Part shown: positions 18,253-26,128 of the stretch, piece by piece
Position numbering within the stretch: the stretch's first letter is position 1
Layout: each line of letters begins with the position of its first letter
Source of the DNA: an uncultured Collinsella sp.
GTDB taxonomy: Bacteria > Actinomycetota > Coriobacteriia > Coriobacteriales > Coriobacteriaceae
Reading direction: 5' to 3'
NCBI GenBank assembly: GCA_900540985.1
Contig: UQIC01000005.1
Coordinates: 23,183 to 87,182 of the forward strand
DNA: 64,000 nucleotides
Position numbers and translations under genes: made by a program
Notes under the pieces: generated by a model
Told to the model about the DNA's origin: nothing
Seen by the model: only the letters and a program-made list of their open reading frames with translations
The model's database searches: none

Positions 18253-18947
18253 TCGATCGTCTCGATCGGCACGGGATTTTGCTGGACCGTCTCGCTCTCC
18301 ACGCGGCCGTTCTTAAAGCGGATTAGGCGGTCGGCCATGGGCGCGAGCGCGGAGTTGTGCGTGATGATGATGACCGTAATGCCCTGCTTGCGGCAGGTAT
18401 CCTGCAACAGCTGCAAAATCTGCTTACCGGTTTTGTAGTCGAGTGCACCCGTGGGCTCGTCGCACAGGAGCAGCTTGGGATTCTTGGCCAGTGCGCGTGC
18501 AATGGACACGCGCTGCTGCTCGCCGCCCGAAAGCTGCGCCGGAAAGTTGGCGAGGCGCCCGCCCAGGCCAACCTGGCGAAGCGTCTGTTCGGCATCGAGC
18601 GAATCGGGGCAAATCTGCGCCGCAAGCTCGACATTTTCGAGCGCCGTCAAGTTGGGGACCAGATTGTAGAACTGGAAGACAAAGCCGACGTCGGCACGGC
18701 GGTATTCCACGAGCTGCGCCTCGTTGGCGGAGCTCACGTCGCGCCCGTCCACCGTCACGGTGCCGGAGGTTACCGTATCCATGCCGCCCAGGATGTTGAG
18801 CGCCGTGGTCTTGCCGGCACCCGAGGCGCCCAGGATAATGGCGAGCTCACCGCGCTCAACGGTAAAGCTCGCGCCGTCGAGCGCGTGAATGCGGGCATCG
18901 CCCTCGCCGTACGCCTTGATGACGTCTTTGAATTCGATATAAGCCAT
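18246..18947 (-). CDS. ABC transporter ATP-binding protein (LolD/MacB-like)
   Basis: ATPase partner of the overlapping FtsX permease. The 233-aa protein has Walker [11 protein letters not shown]-loop in FVFQFYNL, signature [15 protein letters not shown], Walker [13 protein letters not shown] and switch His in IIITHN. The LSGGEQQR signature and DEPTGALD are typical of the LolD/MacB/SalX group. The stop overlaps the start of the permease gene, so translation is coupled. Confidence 0.93.
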   Translation of the reverse strand: MAYIEFKDVIKAYGEGDARIHALDGASFTVERGELAIILGASGAGKTTALNILGGMDTVTSGTVTVDGRDVSSANEAQLVEYRRADVGFVFQFYNLVPNLTALENVELAAQICPDSLDAEQTLRQVGLGGRLANFPAQLSGGEQQRVSIARALAKNPKLLLCDEPTGALDYKTGKQILQLLQDTCRKQGITVIIITHNSALAPMADRLIRFKNGRVESETVQQNPVPIETIEW

Positions 18948-18999
18948 CGATTAATTCCCATCTGGTCGGATAACTCTTTAGTATTACCCATTTCACGCC

Positions 19000-19037
19000 G
19001 ACCAAAAAGGGACAGGTTCATTTTGGCAGGTTTTATA
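19000..19037. repeat. Family D hairpin, copy 4 (reverse orientation)
   Basis: GACCAAAAAGGGACAGGTTC followed by ATTTTGGCAGGTTTTATAT. The right flank resembles the shared GATAAAACC flank in reverse. It lies upstream of the ATPase gene and may include part of its leader. Confidence 0.85.
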
Positions 19038-19147
19038 TGGGGAAACGGGGAGCGCAGGCAAGCGCCGGGAAGGCAGAGAAATCATCGACGGGGTCAGGCC
19101 GACCGCCAAACACAACGCACGCATCTCTATCTGTCAGCATAATCATT

Positions 19148-19161
19148 CGAACAGCTGTTCG
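19148..19161 (+). promoter_or_regulatory. LexA/DinR-type SOS box
   Basis: CGAACAGCTGTTCG is a perfect 14-bp palindrome matching the Gram-positive SOS consensus CGAACNNNNGTTCG. A TATGAT-type -10 follows at 19166-19176, so the box overlaps the core promoter of the GyrI-like gene 57 bp upstream of its ATG. Repressor binding there would block transcription until DNA damage. Confidence 0.78.
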
Positions 19162-19217
19162 TTTCTATGATATGATTCCGTTATCTAAGCAGGCCAATAC
19201 GCAGAAAGGCGGCCAAC

Positions 19218-19856
19218 ATGGCGTTCGACTTTAAGAAGGAATGCAAGGAGCTCTACAAACCTGCAAGCAAGCCGAGCATCGTAACTGTCCCGCCTATGAG
19301 CTACGTTGCCGTTCGCGGAAAGGGCGACCCAAATACCGAAGGTGGCGAGTATCAAAACGCCCTGCCGCTGCTTTACGGCATCGCCTATACCGTCAAGATG
19401 TCGAAGAAAGGCTCAAGGAGTATCAAGGGCTATTTCGACTTTGTGGTACCGCCGCTCGAGGGTTTCTGGTGGCAAGACTCCCCGAGCGGCGACATCGATT
19501 ATGTACGCAAGGACGATTTCAACTTTATCTCGTGCATTCGCCTGCCCGATTTCGTCACCCGAGATGACTTTGACTGGGCAGTCGCGGAAGCCACGACCAA
19601 AAAGAAACTTGACTTTTCTGCCGTCGAGCTGCTTAAAGTTGACGAGGGCCTCTGCGTTCAATGCATGCACACCGGGCCCTACGACAACGAACCGGCGACC
19701 GTAGGCGCTATGAATGAATACACGACCGAGCAGGGCTATGCCCCCGACTTCTCAGACACCCGTTTCCATCACGAAATCTATCTCTCCGATCCACGCAAAT
19801 GTGCACCGGAGAAACTTAAGACTGTGGTTCGTCATCCTATCAAGCGCGCTGAATAG
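19218..19856 (+). CDS. GyrI-like small-molecule-binding domain protein
   Basis: 212-aa soluble protein of the GyrI-like/SHS2-type family, with the family opening VPPMSYVAVRGKGDPN, the internal FDFVVPPLEGFWW and a C-terminal HTGPYDNE...HEIYLSDPRK segment. Members bind or hydrolyse hydrophobic small molecules; E. coli SbmC/GyrI blocks gyrase toxins and is SOS-induced. A LexA-type box sits over this promoter, so damage control is likely here too. AGAAAGG is its ribosome site. Whether it acts on gyrase is unknown. Confidence 0.85.
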   Translation: MAFDFKKECKELYKPASKPSIVTVPPMSYVAVRGKGDPNTEGGEYQNALPLLYGIAYTVKMSKKGSRSIKGYFDFVVPPLEGFWWQDSPSGDIDYVRKDDFNFISCIRLPDFVTRDDFDWAVAEATTKKKLDFSAVELLKVDEGLCVQCMHTGPYDNEPATVGAMNEYTTEQGYAPDFSDTRFHHEIYLSDPRKCAPEKLKTVVRHPIKRAE

Positions 19857-19929
19857 CGTGGAGCGTCATCTCACGCGCTAGGTTTTAAGCCAGCCAACCA
19901 GCCGCCTCCTAGGCCGTCCGGTAATTATC

Positions 19930-20027
19930 TTGACGCGGCCCGTCGCATCTTATAAGTTTGTTTTGCTAAAGCTGGAAAGCCTCTCAACGATGCGCAACTC
20001 CAGCTCTTTTTCTATCAAGAGGCTTAA
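19930..20027 (+). ncRNA. Candidate abi leader RNA with H-type pseudoknot
   Basis: Promoter-like TTGACG (19930) and TATAAG (19951) precede a 65-nt leader in which two stems interlock: AGCTGGA (19970-19976) with TCCAGCT (19999-20005), and AAGCCTCT (19977-19984) with AGAGGCTT (20018-20025). The order A-B-A'-B' is a pseudoknot. CTTTTTC after the first stem resembles a terminator, and the second stem buries AGAGG, the likely ribosome site. Rfam describes an abiF RNA motif upstream of AbiF genes; equivalence is inferred, not tested. Confidence 0.5.
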
Positions 20028-20477
20028 ATGAAATACCGGAAGTCGCGGATATCCATCAACGAACAAATAGCACTATTGACAGAATACAGGGGTCTTAAGT
20101 GCTCTGATCAAAGCGAACTCGAGCGAGCTTTGGTCGAAGTCGGCCACTACAGACTGTCGGCCTACTGGTTTCCCTACAAAACCAAATGCAAGTCCGGGAT
20201 TACCATCTTTCGCGAAGGCACAACATTCGAAACCATCATCTACACGTATGAATTTGACCGAGCCCTCCGGCAGTTAATGTTTGATGCGGTCGGCAGAATT
20301 GAGATCTACCTCAAAAGCAGCATTGCCTATCTTGCCTCTGAGGAACGCGGGCCTTTCTGTTACCCAGATGTCGCCATAACGAGGCTCAACTCGGCATGTC
20401 CATCGCGCTTTGCGCCGCGCTGGGCTACGCAGCCGTCTTTGGCAGCGCCACCAATACGCTGCTCGCACCCATCCTGA
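20028..20477 (+). pseudogene. Truncated Abi_2 family (AbiF/AbiD-like) abortive-infection gene
   Basis: Residues 1-115 match the N-terminal part of Abi_2 proteins (ISINEQIALLTEYRGL, VGHYRLSAYWFPYK, FEFDRALRQLMFD-type, RIEIYLKSSIAYLASEERGPFCY), which are HEPN-fold RNases of about 300 aa and relatives of Cas13. After about residue 115 homology stops and 35 unrelated codons follow, read out of frame through the tail of another gene. The RxxxxH nuclease motif expected in the RIE-helix region is not clear (Lys and Leu stand where Arg and His are common). Probably inactive. Confidence 0.72.
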
Positions 20478-20590
20478 TTGGCTGCGAAGTCTTCGGTTTC
20501 GGTAATCTGCCGGCATTCTTCATCGTCTGCGTCGCGGCTTACCTGTTCAACATGGATAAGTCGATCTATGCCCTGCAGAAGCGGGCGTAG
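20372..20590 (+). pseudogene. 3' remnant of a ClC-type chloride channel gene
   Basis: The frame ending at 20590 reads RHNEAQLGMSIALCAALGYA, then AVFGSATNTLLAPILIGCEV and a last hydrophobic stretch ending MDKSIYALQKRA. This resembles the final helices of ClC channels/antiporters from memory. Only about 70 codons remain, joined to the broken abi gene near 20370. The join most likely marks the edge of a deletion or insertion. An ATG at 20396 lacks a convincing ribosome site. Confidence 0.5.
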
Positions 20591-20616
20591 AAAGATGTCC
20601 AAGCAAGTGGTCTCAA

Positions 20617-20697
20617 CCGGAAACGGCATCCCACTCTAAGGCTGTATTCCGGGACACGGTTTCCGTTTGGGACGCCATTCGGAAAGCGCATCCCGTT
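20617..20697. repeat. Cluster of four CGGAAA-N6-TCCC motifs, alternating orientation
   Basis: CGGAAACGGCATCCC, then GGGACACGGTTTCCG and GGGACGCCATTCGG (reverse), then CGGAAAGCGCATCCC. On one strand the consensus is about CGGAAAnsGyrTCCC. It fills the gap between the channel remnant and the end of ogt. It may be tandem hairpins or a protein-binding array. Confidence 0.6.
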
Positions 20698-20734
20698 CTT
20701 TCACGGCGTCTTGGCTATGCAAAGTGCTCGAACG

Positions 20735-21313
20735 TTATTCCTCGTACGCGCCCTCAAGCCGAAGCAGCCACTCCTTGCGGTCAAGTCCGCCGGCATATCC
20801 GTTGAGCGAACCGTCGGCGGCAACCACGCGATGGCACGGCACAATGATCGAAATGGGATTTCGCGCGACCGCGGCCCCCACGGCACGGGGAGACACAACG
20901 GGTGCTTCGTTTCCCGGTACACGATGTCGAGCCGCAACACGCTGGGCGATCTCACCATACGTAGCGACCTCGCCACGCGGGATAGAAAGCAGCTCAAACC
21001 AAACCTCGCGCTGAAACGCCGTACCAATCATATGCAACGGCGGCGTAAACCGAGGTTCCTGCCCTGCAAAATAAGCATTCAGCCAAGCCCAGGAACGCTC
21101 AAGCACCGAAGAAGCCGCACCATTTGCCGGACTCACCGACGACATGCCACCAATACCGGAAACCGCGTCGGCGCCTTCAACATGTTCGGAGTCTTCCCGT
21201 AGAAGCGTGGAGCCAAAATGCTCCTGTCCCTCAAACCAAAGTCCCGTCAGACCGCGGCCATCAGCGGCAAGCAAGATTTCGCCCAAAGGCGAGGCAAACG
21301 TCGTCGTGACCAC
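20735..21313 (-). CDS. ogt: Methylated-DNA--protein-cysteine S-methyltransferase
   Basis: Suicide repair protein that transfers the methyl group of O6-methylguanine to its own cysteine. The 192-aa protein carries the acceptor site IIVPCHRVV, the HTH-like segment GEVATYGEIAQRV and the C-terminal GYAGGLDRKEWLL. An N-terminal Ogt-type domain, FASPLGEILLAADGRGLTGLWF, is complete. Monocistronic. Confidence 0.95.
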   Translation of the reverse strand: MVTTTFASPLGEILLAADGRGLTGLWFEGQEHFGSTLLREDSEHVEGADAVSGIGGMSSVSPANGAASSVLERSWAWLNAYFAGQEPRFTPPLHMIGTAFQREVWFELLSIPRGEVATYGEIAQRVAARHRVPGNEAPVVSPRAVGAAVARNPISIIVPCHRVVAADGSLNGYAGGLDRKEWLLRLEGAYEE

Positions 21314-21375
21314 CAGCGGCTCCTTTCAAAACTCCGCACCATAATACCGCGAATTGTGCAGACAACCCCAATCGA

Positions 21376-21477
21376 CCCCAAAGTCACCCAAGGCAACAGG
21401 CGCAACGCGCCGCCGCTGCCGGCCGCGCCCCACAGTCCCCCAAGGCGGCAGGCGCGAAGCGCCGAGGCCGCCGCCGG
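21376..21477. repeat. Two GC-rich direct repeats, each a hairpin
   Basis: Units of about 47-50 nt at 21376-21422 and 21428-21477 share CCCAnAGTCnCCCAAGGC and AGGCGCnA-GCGCC cores, each with outer GGC/GCC pairing that changes on both sides. The 21314-21580 stretch upstream of ogt holds nothing else I recognise; it is extremely C-rich on the plus strand. Confidence 0.6.
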
Positions 21478-21580
21478 GACCAGGGCCTGCAACGGCCACG
21501 CACCCCCACATCAGCCCAGCGGCCCCAACCAACAACGGCCCCATCGCAGGCCGCTCGCAGCAGCGTCACCGCAGGCGAGG

Positions 21581-21696
21581 GCCGGGCTTAGTTTTCAGAA
21601 CACTCCGCAGACCAGTGTGGCGCCTTGTCCGCGGCTCCGAAGGAGCAGGACAAGGCGCCACACATGGTCGAGGACGTTCTGAAAACTAAGCCCGGC
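21581..21696. repeat. Family A long structured hairpin, copy 2
   Basis: Perfect 21-bp outer arms (21581-21601/21676-21696, extendable by 2 bp); joint ACTCCGCA; 4-bp helix GACC (21610-21613) with GGTC (21666-21669); bulge AT; inner stem of 16 bp (21615-21630/21648-21663); apical GCTCC-GAAG-GAGC; return joint GAGGAC. It lies 3' of asd. Confidence 0.93.
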
Positions 21697-21715
21697 CCCC
21701 GCCGGACAGGTCACA

Positions 21716-22741
21716 CTACTCGCAGAGCAGCTTAGCGATCTGGACGGCGTTGGTTGCCGCGCCCTTACGGATTTGGTCGCCGCAGCACCAGAAGGTGATG
21801 CCGCGCGCGGCCTCGGAGTTCGAGATGTCGCGACGCACGCGGCCGACCCAAATCAGGTCCTGGTCGGAGGTGTCCATCGGCATGGGGAAGCGATCGTGCG
21901 CATCCTCGGCGCTCATGTCGTCAACCAGCTTGACACCCGGGGCAGAAGCCAGCGCAGCACGGGCCTCGTCAACCGTAATGTCGCGCTCAAACTCAAGCGT
22001 AATGCTCTCGGAGTGCGAGCGCAGCACGGGCACGCGCACACAGGTGCAGTTCACGCGCAGCTCGGGCAGGTGCATGATCTTGCGGCCCTCGTTTTGCAGC
22101 TTCATCTCCTCGGAGGTAAAGCCCTCTTCCTTGACGCCGCCAATCTGCGGAATCAGGTTGCTCGCCAGCTGGGCGGCAAACGCGCGCGGCTCGGGAATCT
22201 CCTCGCCGCGGCCCAGGGCGGCCAGCTGAGCCTCGAGCTCGGCCATACCGGGAGCGCCGGCACCCGAAGCCGCCTGATACGTCGAGACGATCATGCGCTT
22301 CACGCCGGCGAGCTGATGCAGCGGCCACGTGGGAACCAGGCCGATGATGGTCGCACAGTTGGGATTGGCGATAAGGCCGTGATGCCACTTGATATCGTCG
22401 GCATTGATCTCGGGCACGACCAGCGGTACCTCGGGATCCATACGGAAGGCATGGCTGTTGTCGACCACGACGGCGCCGCGTTTGACGGCCTCGGGCAGCA
22501 GCTCCTTCGCGATATCGTCGCCGGCGGCTCCAAGCACAATGTCACAGCCCTCAAAGGCCTCGGGGCAAGCCTCTTCGATCACGATCTGCTCGCCGCGGAA
22601 CTCAACGGTCTTGCCCGCGGAGCGCGCACTTGCCAGCAGCTTGAGCTTGCCAACCGGGAACTCCTGCTCGTTGAGGCACTCGAGCATCTGGGTGCCCACG
22701 GCTCCCGTCGCGCCCAAAATAGCAACCGTGTACTGTTTCAT
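21716..22741 (-). CDS. asd: Aspartate-semialdehyde dehydrogenase
   Basis: NADPH-dependent reduction of aspartyl phosphate to the semialdehyde, branch point to lysine/DAP, threonine and methionine. The 341-aa protein has the Rossmann motif GATGAVGTQ (9-17), the catalytic Cys in NPNCATI (about residue 129), the EINADD segment and the active-site His in RVPVLRSHSE. Start at MKQYTVAILG because AAAGGGGGAAGC directly precedes it; the frame is open upstream to 22897 without a ribosome site. It lies downstream of lysC on the same strand. Confidence 0.95.
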   Translation of the reverse strand: MKQYTVAILGATGAVGTQMLECLNEQEFPVGKLKLLASARSAGKTVEFRGEQIVIEEACPEAFEGCDIVLGAAGDDIAKELLPEAVKRGAVVVDNSHAFRMDPEVPLVVPEINADDIKWHHGLIANPNCATIIGLVPTWPLHQLAGVKRMIVSTYQAASGAGAPGMAELEAQLAALGRGEEIPEPRAFAAQLASNLIPQIGGVKEEGFTSEEMKLQNEGRKIMHLPELRVNCTCVRVPVLRSHSESITLEFERDITVDEARAALASAPGVKLVDDMSAEDAHDRFPMPMDTSDQDLIWVGRVRRDISNSEAARGITFWCCGDQIRKGAATNAVQIAKLLCE

Positions 22742-22872
22742 GCTTCCCCCTTTAAAGGTTTTGGCTTTTGCCCGCACGCCGAGCAGGCCGATTATTGTTG
22801 CCAGTGTATACAAGAACAGGGCGGGCACGAAACCCGCCCCGTCGAAACGAAACCGAAATGAAACGCCCCGCC

Positions 22873-22904
22873 GTAGATTTTTGAGACATGACCCCAAAAT
22901 CTAC
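22873..22904. repeat. 9-bp hairpin with GACATGACCCC loop between lysC and asd
   Basis: GTAGATTTT (22873-22881) pairs with AAAATCTAC (22896-22904) around TGAGACATGACCCC. The unit CATGACCC-AAAATCTACCG recurs at 44289-44309. It may attenuate lysC readthrough into asd. Confidence 0.6.
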
Positions 22905-22914
22905 CGAGCAGTCG

Positions 22915-24303
22915 CTACTTTTTGAGCGTGGCCAGGGCGGGATCGACCGGTGCGGGGGCCTCCAGATCGGAGACCTTCACAATGCCGTTCTCGTCGGAGA
23001 AGGCACGGTAGATGGTCTGAATCGCCAGGTCAAAGTCCTTCTCCTCGACACCGATAATGATGTTGATCTCGTCGCAGCTCTGCGAAATCATACGCACGCT
23101 CACGCCGGCCTGGCCAAGCATGCCAAACAGATGGCCCGAGATGCCGGCACGACCACGCAGGTTGCGGCCGACGGTAGCGATAAGCGCCAGGCCCTCGACG
23201 ACCTCGATCTCGAGCGGCTCGACCTCCTGCTGAATGTCGCTCACAAGCGAGTACAGCGAATCGTGAACGTCCTGCTCCTGCACCACGGCGCCAAAGCGGT
23301 CGACACCGGTGGGCATGTGCTCGACGGAAACGTCATAACGCTCGAAGACCGAAAGCGCGCGGCGCATAAAGCCGACGCGGGGCTTGGTACGGTCGCGAGC
23401 CACGTTGATGGCGACAAAGCCGCGCTTGCCGGTCACGCCGGTAATGATGGGCTCCGCCTCGCCCTCATCAGCCGTCTCACTAATGATGGTGCCGGGGTCC
23501 TGCGGCGCATTGGTGTTCTTAATGACCAGCGGAATACCCGCCTCGCGCACAGGGAACACGGCCTCCTCGTGCAGGACGCTTGCACCCATGTACGAAAGCT
23601 CGCGCAGTTCCTCGTAGGTAACGCGGGCGATGGGCTGAGCCTCGGGAACAATACGCGGATCGGCAGAATAGAAGCCCGAGACGTCGGTCCAGTTCTCGTA
23701 CAGGTCGGCACCCAGGCACTTAGCCAAGATCGAGCCCGAGATATCGCCGCCGCCACGGTCGAGCAGCTTGATCTGGCCCTCACGCGTCGCGCCGTAGAAA
23801 CCGGGCATAACAAAGCCGCCCTGCTGACCGTACTCCTGCACCAGCTCGGAGGTACGATTCATGCTGAGCGTACCGTCGTGATGGAACGCCACAACCGTCG
23901 CGGCGTCCAGGAACGGCAGGCCCAGGTACTCGGCCATCAGGCGAGCGGTAAAGTACTCGCCGCGGCTCACGAGCTCCTCGGTAGAGTAGCCGCCCGAGCG
24001 GGCGCGCTCGGCAAAGGCCGCGAACTCCTCGCGGATGGGATAGGTGAGCTCCAGCTCGTCAGCGATATCAAAATAGCGCTGGCCAATGTCCTCGAGCAGT
24101 TCCTCGCACGACACGTGATACTTAACGTGCGCGTTAACCAGGTAGAGCAGGTCGGTCACCTTGGTGTCGCCCTTAAAGCGGCGGCCGCAGGCGGAAACCA
24201 CCACAAAACGGCGGGCAGGGTCGGCGTCGACGATGGCCTTGATCTTCTTGAAGTGTTCGGCGTCGGCGACCGACGAGCCGCCAAACTTGGCAATTTTAAT
24301 CAT
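22915..24303 (-). CDS. lysC: Aspartate kinase
   Basis: Phosphorylates aspartate, first step of the lysine/threonine/methionine pathway. The 462-aa protein has the kinase signature KFGGSSVAD (6-14), then the amino-acid-kinase fold to about 300 with GRGGGD-like LDRGGGDISGS. Two ACT domains follow (about 310-450), so allosteric feedback by lysine and/or threonine is expected. It is divergent from thrC across about 100 nt. I found no lysine riboswitch in that short gap. Confidence 0.95.
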   Translation of the reverse strand: MIKIAKFGGSSVADAEHFKKIKAIVDADPARRFVVVSACGRRFKGDTKVTDLLYLVNAHVKYHVSCEELLEDIGQRYFDIADELELTYPIREEFAAFAERARSGGYSTEELVSRGEYFTARLMAEYLGLPFLDAATVVAFHHDGTLSMNRTSELVQEYGQQGGFVMPGFYGATREGQIKLLDRGGGDISGSILAKCLGADLYENWTDVSGFYSADPRIVPEAQPIARVTYEELRELSYMGASVLHEEAVFPVREAGIPLVIKNTNAPQDPGTIISETADEGEAEPIITGVTGKRGFVAINVARDRTKPRVGFMRRALSVFERYDVSVEHMPTGVDRFGAVVQEQDVHDSLYSLVSDIQQEVEPLEIEVVEGLALIATVGRNLRGRAGISGHLFGMLGQAGVSVRMISQSCDEINIIIGVEEKDFDLAIQTIYRAFSDENGIVKVSDLEAPAPVDPALATLKK

Positions 24304-24407
24304 GGGCTGGAGGTTACCTTTCTAAAAAGCCTCTGCGAACCTATTTTGCGCGCTCTGATACCATGGTTTCACCGATTGGGACCAAGGCATCCGAGGAGCA
24401 GTGTTAT

Positions 24408-25925
24408 ATGGGAACTTATCATAGTACACGAGGACGCACTTTATCGTGCTCAAGTAAGGTGGCAATCCGCACCGGCATCGCTCCCGACGGGGGTTTGTTT
24501 GTCTCGGACGAGCTCGGCACCCAGCAGGTCGATATCAGCTCGCTTGCAGATAAATCGTACTTTGAAATCGCTCAAGATGTGTTGGGAATGTTACTGAATG
24601 ATTACACGGCCGAAGAAATTTCGACGTGTGTCGACGAGGCATACCGTGGCACGTTCGCGAGCGAAGAGGTCACGCCGCTCGTCAAACTCGATGCCGCACC
24701 GGGCGCCGACGCCCCTCAGACCTATGTGATGGAGCTCTTTGGCGGCCCCACAAGCGCCTTCAAGGACGTCGCCCTGCAGATGCTCCCCCGTCTGATGGCC
24801 CGCACCTCTGCCAAGGACGGCGGCGCCGAGCGCATCATGATCGTCACCGCCACGTCGGGCGACACGGGCAAGGCTGCGCTCGCCGGCTTTGCCGACGCCC
24901 CGGGCACGGGCATCACCGTCTTTTATCCCGAGGGCAAGGTCAGCCGCGTCCAGAACCTGCAGATGTCCACGCAGGAGGGCGACAACGTCGCCGTCTGCGG
25001 CATCCGCGGCAACTTTGACGACGCCCAGAGCGCCGTCAAGCGCATCTTTGCCGATAAGGAGCTTGCCGAGCGCCTGGAGGCCGCTGGCACGGTGCTTTCG
25101 AGCGCCAACTCCATCAACGTCGGCCGTCTGGTACCGCAGGTCGTCTACTACTTTGCCGCCTATGCGCAGCTGCTGCGCGCCGGTGCCATCGAGGCTGGCG
25201 ACGCCGTAGAGTTCTGCGTACCGACCGGCAACTTTGGCGATATCTTGGCCGGCTACTACGCCAAGCGCATGGGCCTGCCCGTCGCCAAGCTCGTCGTGGC
25301 GAGCGACAAGAACAACGTGCTTGACGACTTCCTGACCACCGGCGTTTACGACCGTAACCGCCCGTTCTTCACGACCATCTCGCCGTCGATGGACATCCTT
25401 ATTAGCTCCAATCTGGAGCGCATGCTGTACTTCCTGTCCGATGGCGACTGCGAGCTTGTTGCCGGCCTTATGGAGCAGCTGGCGCAGACTGGTCGCTACG
25501 AGGTTCCTGCCGACCTGCTGGCAAAGATTCAGAGCGTCTTTGGCTGCGGTTGGGCCAGCGAGGACGAGGTCCGCGCTGCCATCAAGAGTTGCTGGGATGC
25601 GAACGGCTACGTGATCGACCCGCACACCGCTTGCGGTTATCACGTCTTTGAGCAGGTCGCCCCCGCCGAGAGCGCCAAGGCCCGCGTGCTGCTTTCGACC
25701 GCCAGCCCCTACAAGTTCCCGCGCGCCTGCTGCGACGCCCTGGGGCTCGACGTTCCCGAGGACGACTTTGAGGCCATGCGCGTGCTCGAGCAGGCCACCA
25801 ACACGGTCGCCCCGACCCAGCTCGCCGAACTCGAATCCAAGCCCGTCCGTTTCGAAGACGTCTGCGACGTAGCCGACATGGCCAACTACGTAGAGCAGGC
25901 TGCAAAAAAGATGGCTACCAACTAA
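24408..25925 (+). CDS. thrC: Threonine synthase
   Basis: PLP enzyme converting O-phosphohomoserine to threonine. The 505-aa protein shows the PLP Lys in GPTSAFKDVALQML (about residue 115), the SGDTGKAAL loop and the PTGNFGDILAGYYAKRMG segment. Start MGTYHSTRG is set by CCGAGGAG 9 nt upstream; an earlier ATG at 24363 is less likely. Divergent from lysC, terminated by a hairpin, then thrB. Confidence 0.95.
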   Translation: MGTYHSTRGRTLSCSSKVAIRTGIAPDGGLFVSDELGTQQVDISSLADKSYFEIAQDVLGMLLNDYTAEEISTCVDEAYRGTFASEEVTPLVKLDAAPGADAPQTYVMELFGGPTSAFKDVALQMLPRLMARTSAKDGGAERIMIVTATSGDTGKAALAGFADAPGTGITVFYPEGKVSRVQNLQMSTQEGDNVAVCGIRGNFDDAQSAVKRIFADKELAERLEAAGTVLSSANSINVGRLVPQVVYYFAAYAQLLRAGAIEAGDAVEFCVPTGNFGDILAGYYAKRMGLPVAKLVVASDKNNVLDDFLTTGVYDRNRPFFTTISPSMDILISSNLERMLYFLSDGDCELVAGLMEQLAQTGRYEVPADLLAKIQSVFGCGWASEDEVRAAIKSCWDANGYVIDPHTACGYHVFEQVAPAESAKARVLLSTASPYKFPRACCDALGLDVPEDDFEAMRVLEQATNTVAPTQLAELESKPVRFEDVCDVADMANYVEQAAKKMATN

Positions 25926-25937
25926 ACCCCTTATAAG

Positions 25938-25966
25938 GCGCCGGCGAAAGCCGGCGCACTTTCTTT
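25938..25966 (+). terminator. Terminator after thrC
   Basis: GCGCCGGC-GAAA-GCCGGCGC (25938-25957) followed by ACTTTCTTT. The U-tract is interrupted, so readthrough to thrB is possible. Confidence 0.75.
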
Positions 25967-26003
25967 CATCAGATAACCCCCGGGATGATGACGAACGCGC
26001 ACA

Positions 26004-26115
26004 GCGTGCCTGGCTGTTTAGTTCGTCGCGAGTTCCGCACGCAAAGGAAAGCACTTAATGTGCTTTCCGTCTTGCGCAGGACTGCCCGAGCAGCGAACTA
26101 AACAGCCAGGCACGC
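26004..26115. repeat. Family A-related long hairpin immediately upstream of thrB
   Basis: Perfect 22-bp outer arms (26004-26025/26094-26115). Inside: AGTTCCGCA, 5-bp helix CGCAA with TTGCG, a 9-bp stem GGAAAGCAC with GTGCTTTCC, bulge GTC and return joint CAGGACTG. It parallels family A but with changed bulges. Its 3' arm ends one base before AGGAGG, the thrB ribosome site. Confidence 0.82.
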
Positions 26116-26128
26116 CAGGAGGACTCAC

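Noticed and set aside
24304..24407. Lysine riboswitch or T-box in the lysC-thrC gap
   Set aside because: The gap is about 100 nt and shared by divergent promoters; no riboswitch core or T-box sequence visible.
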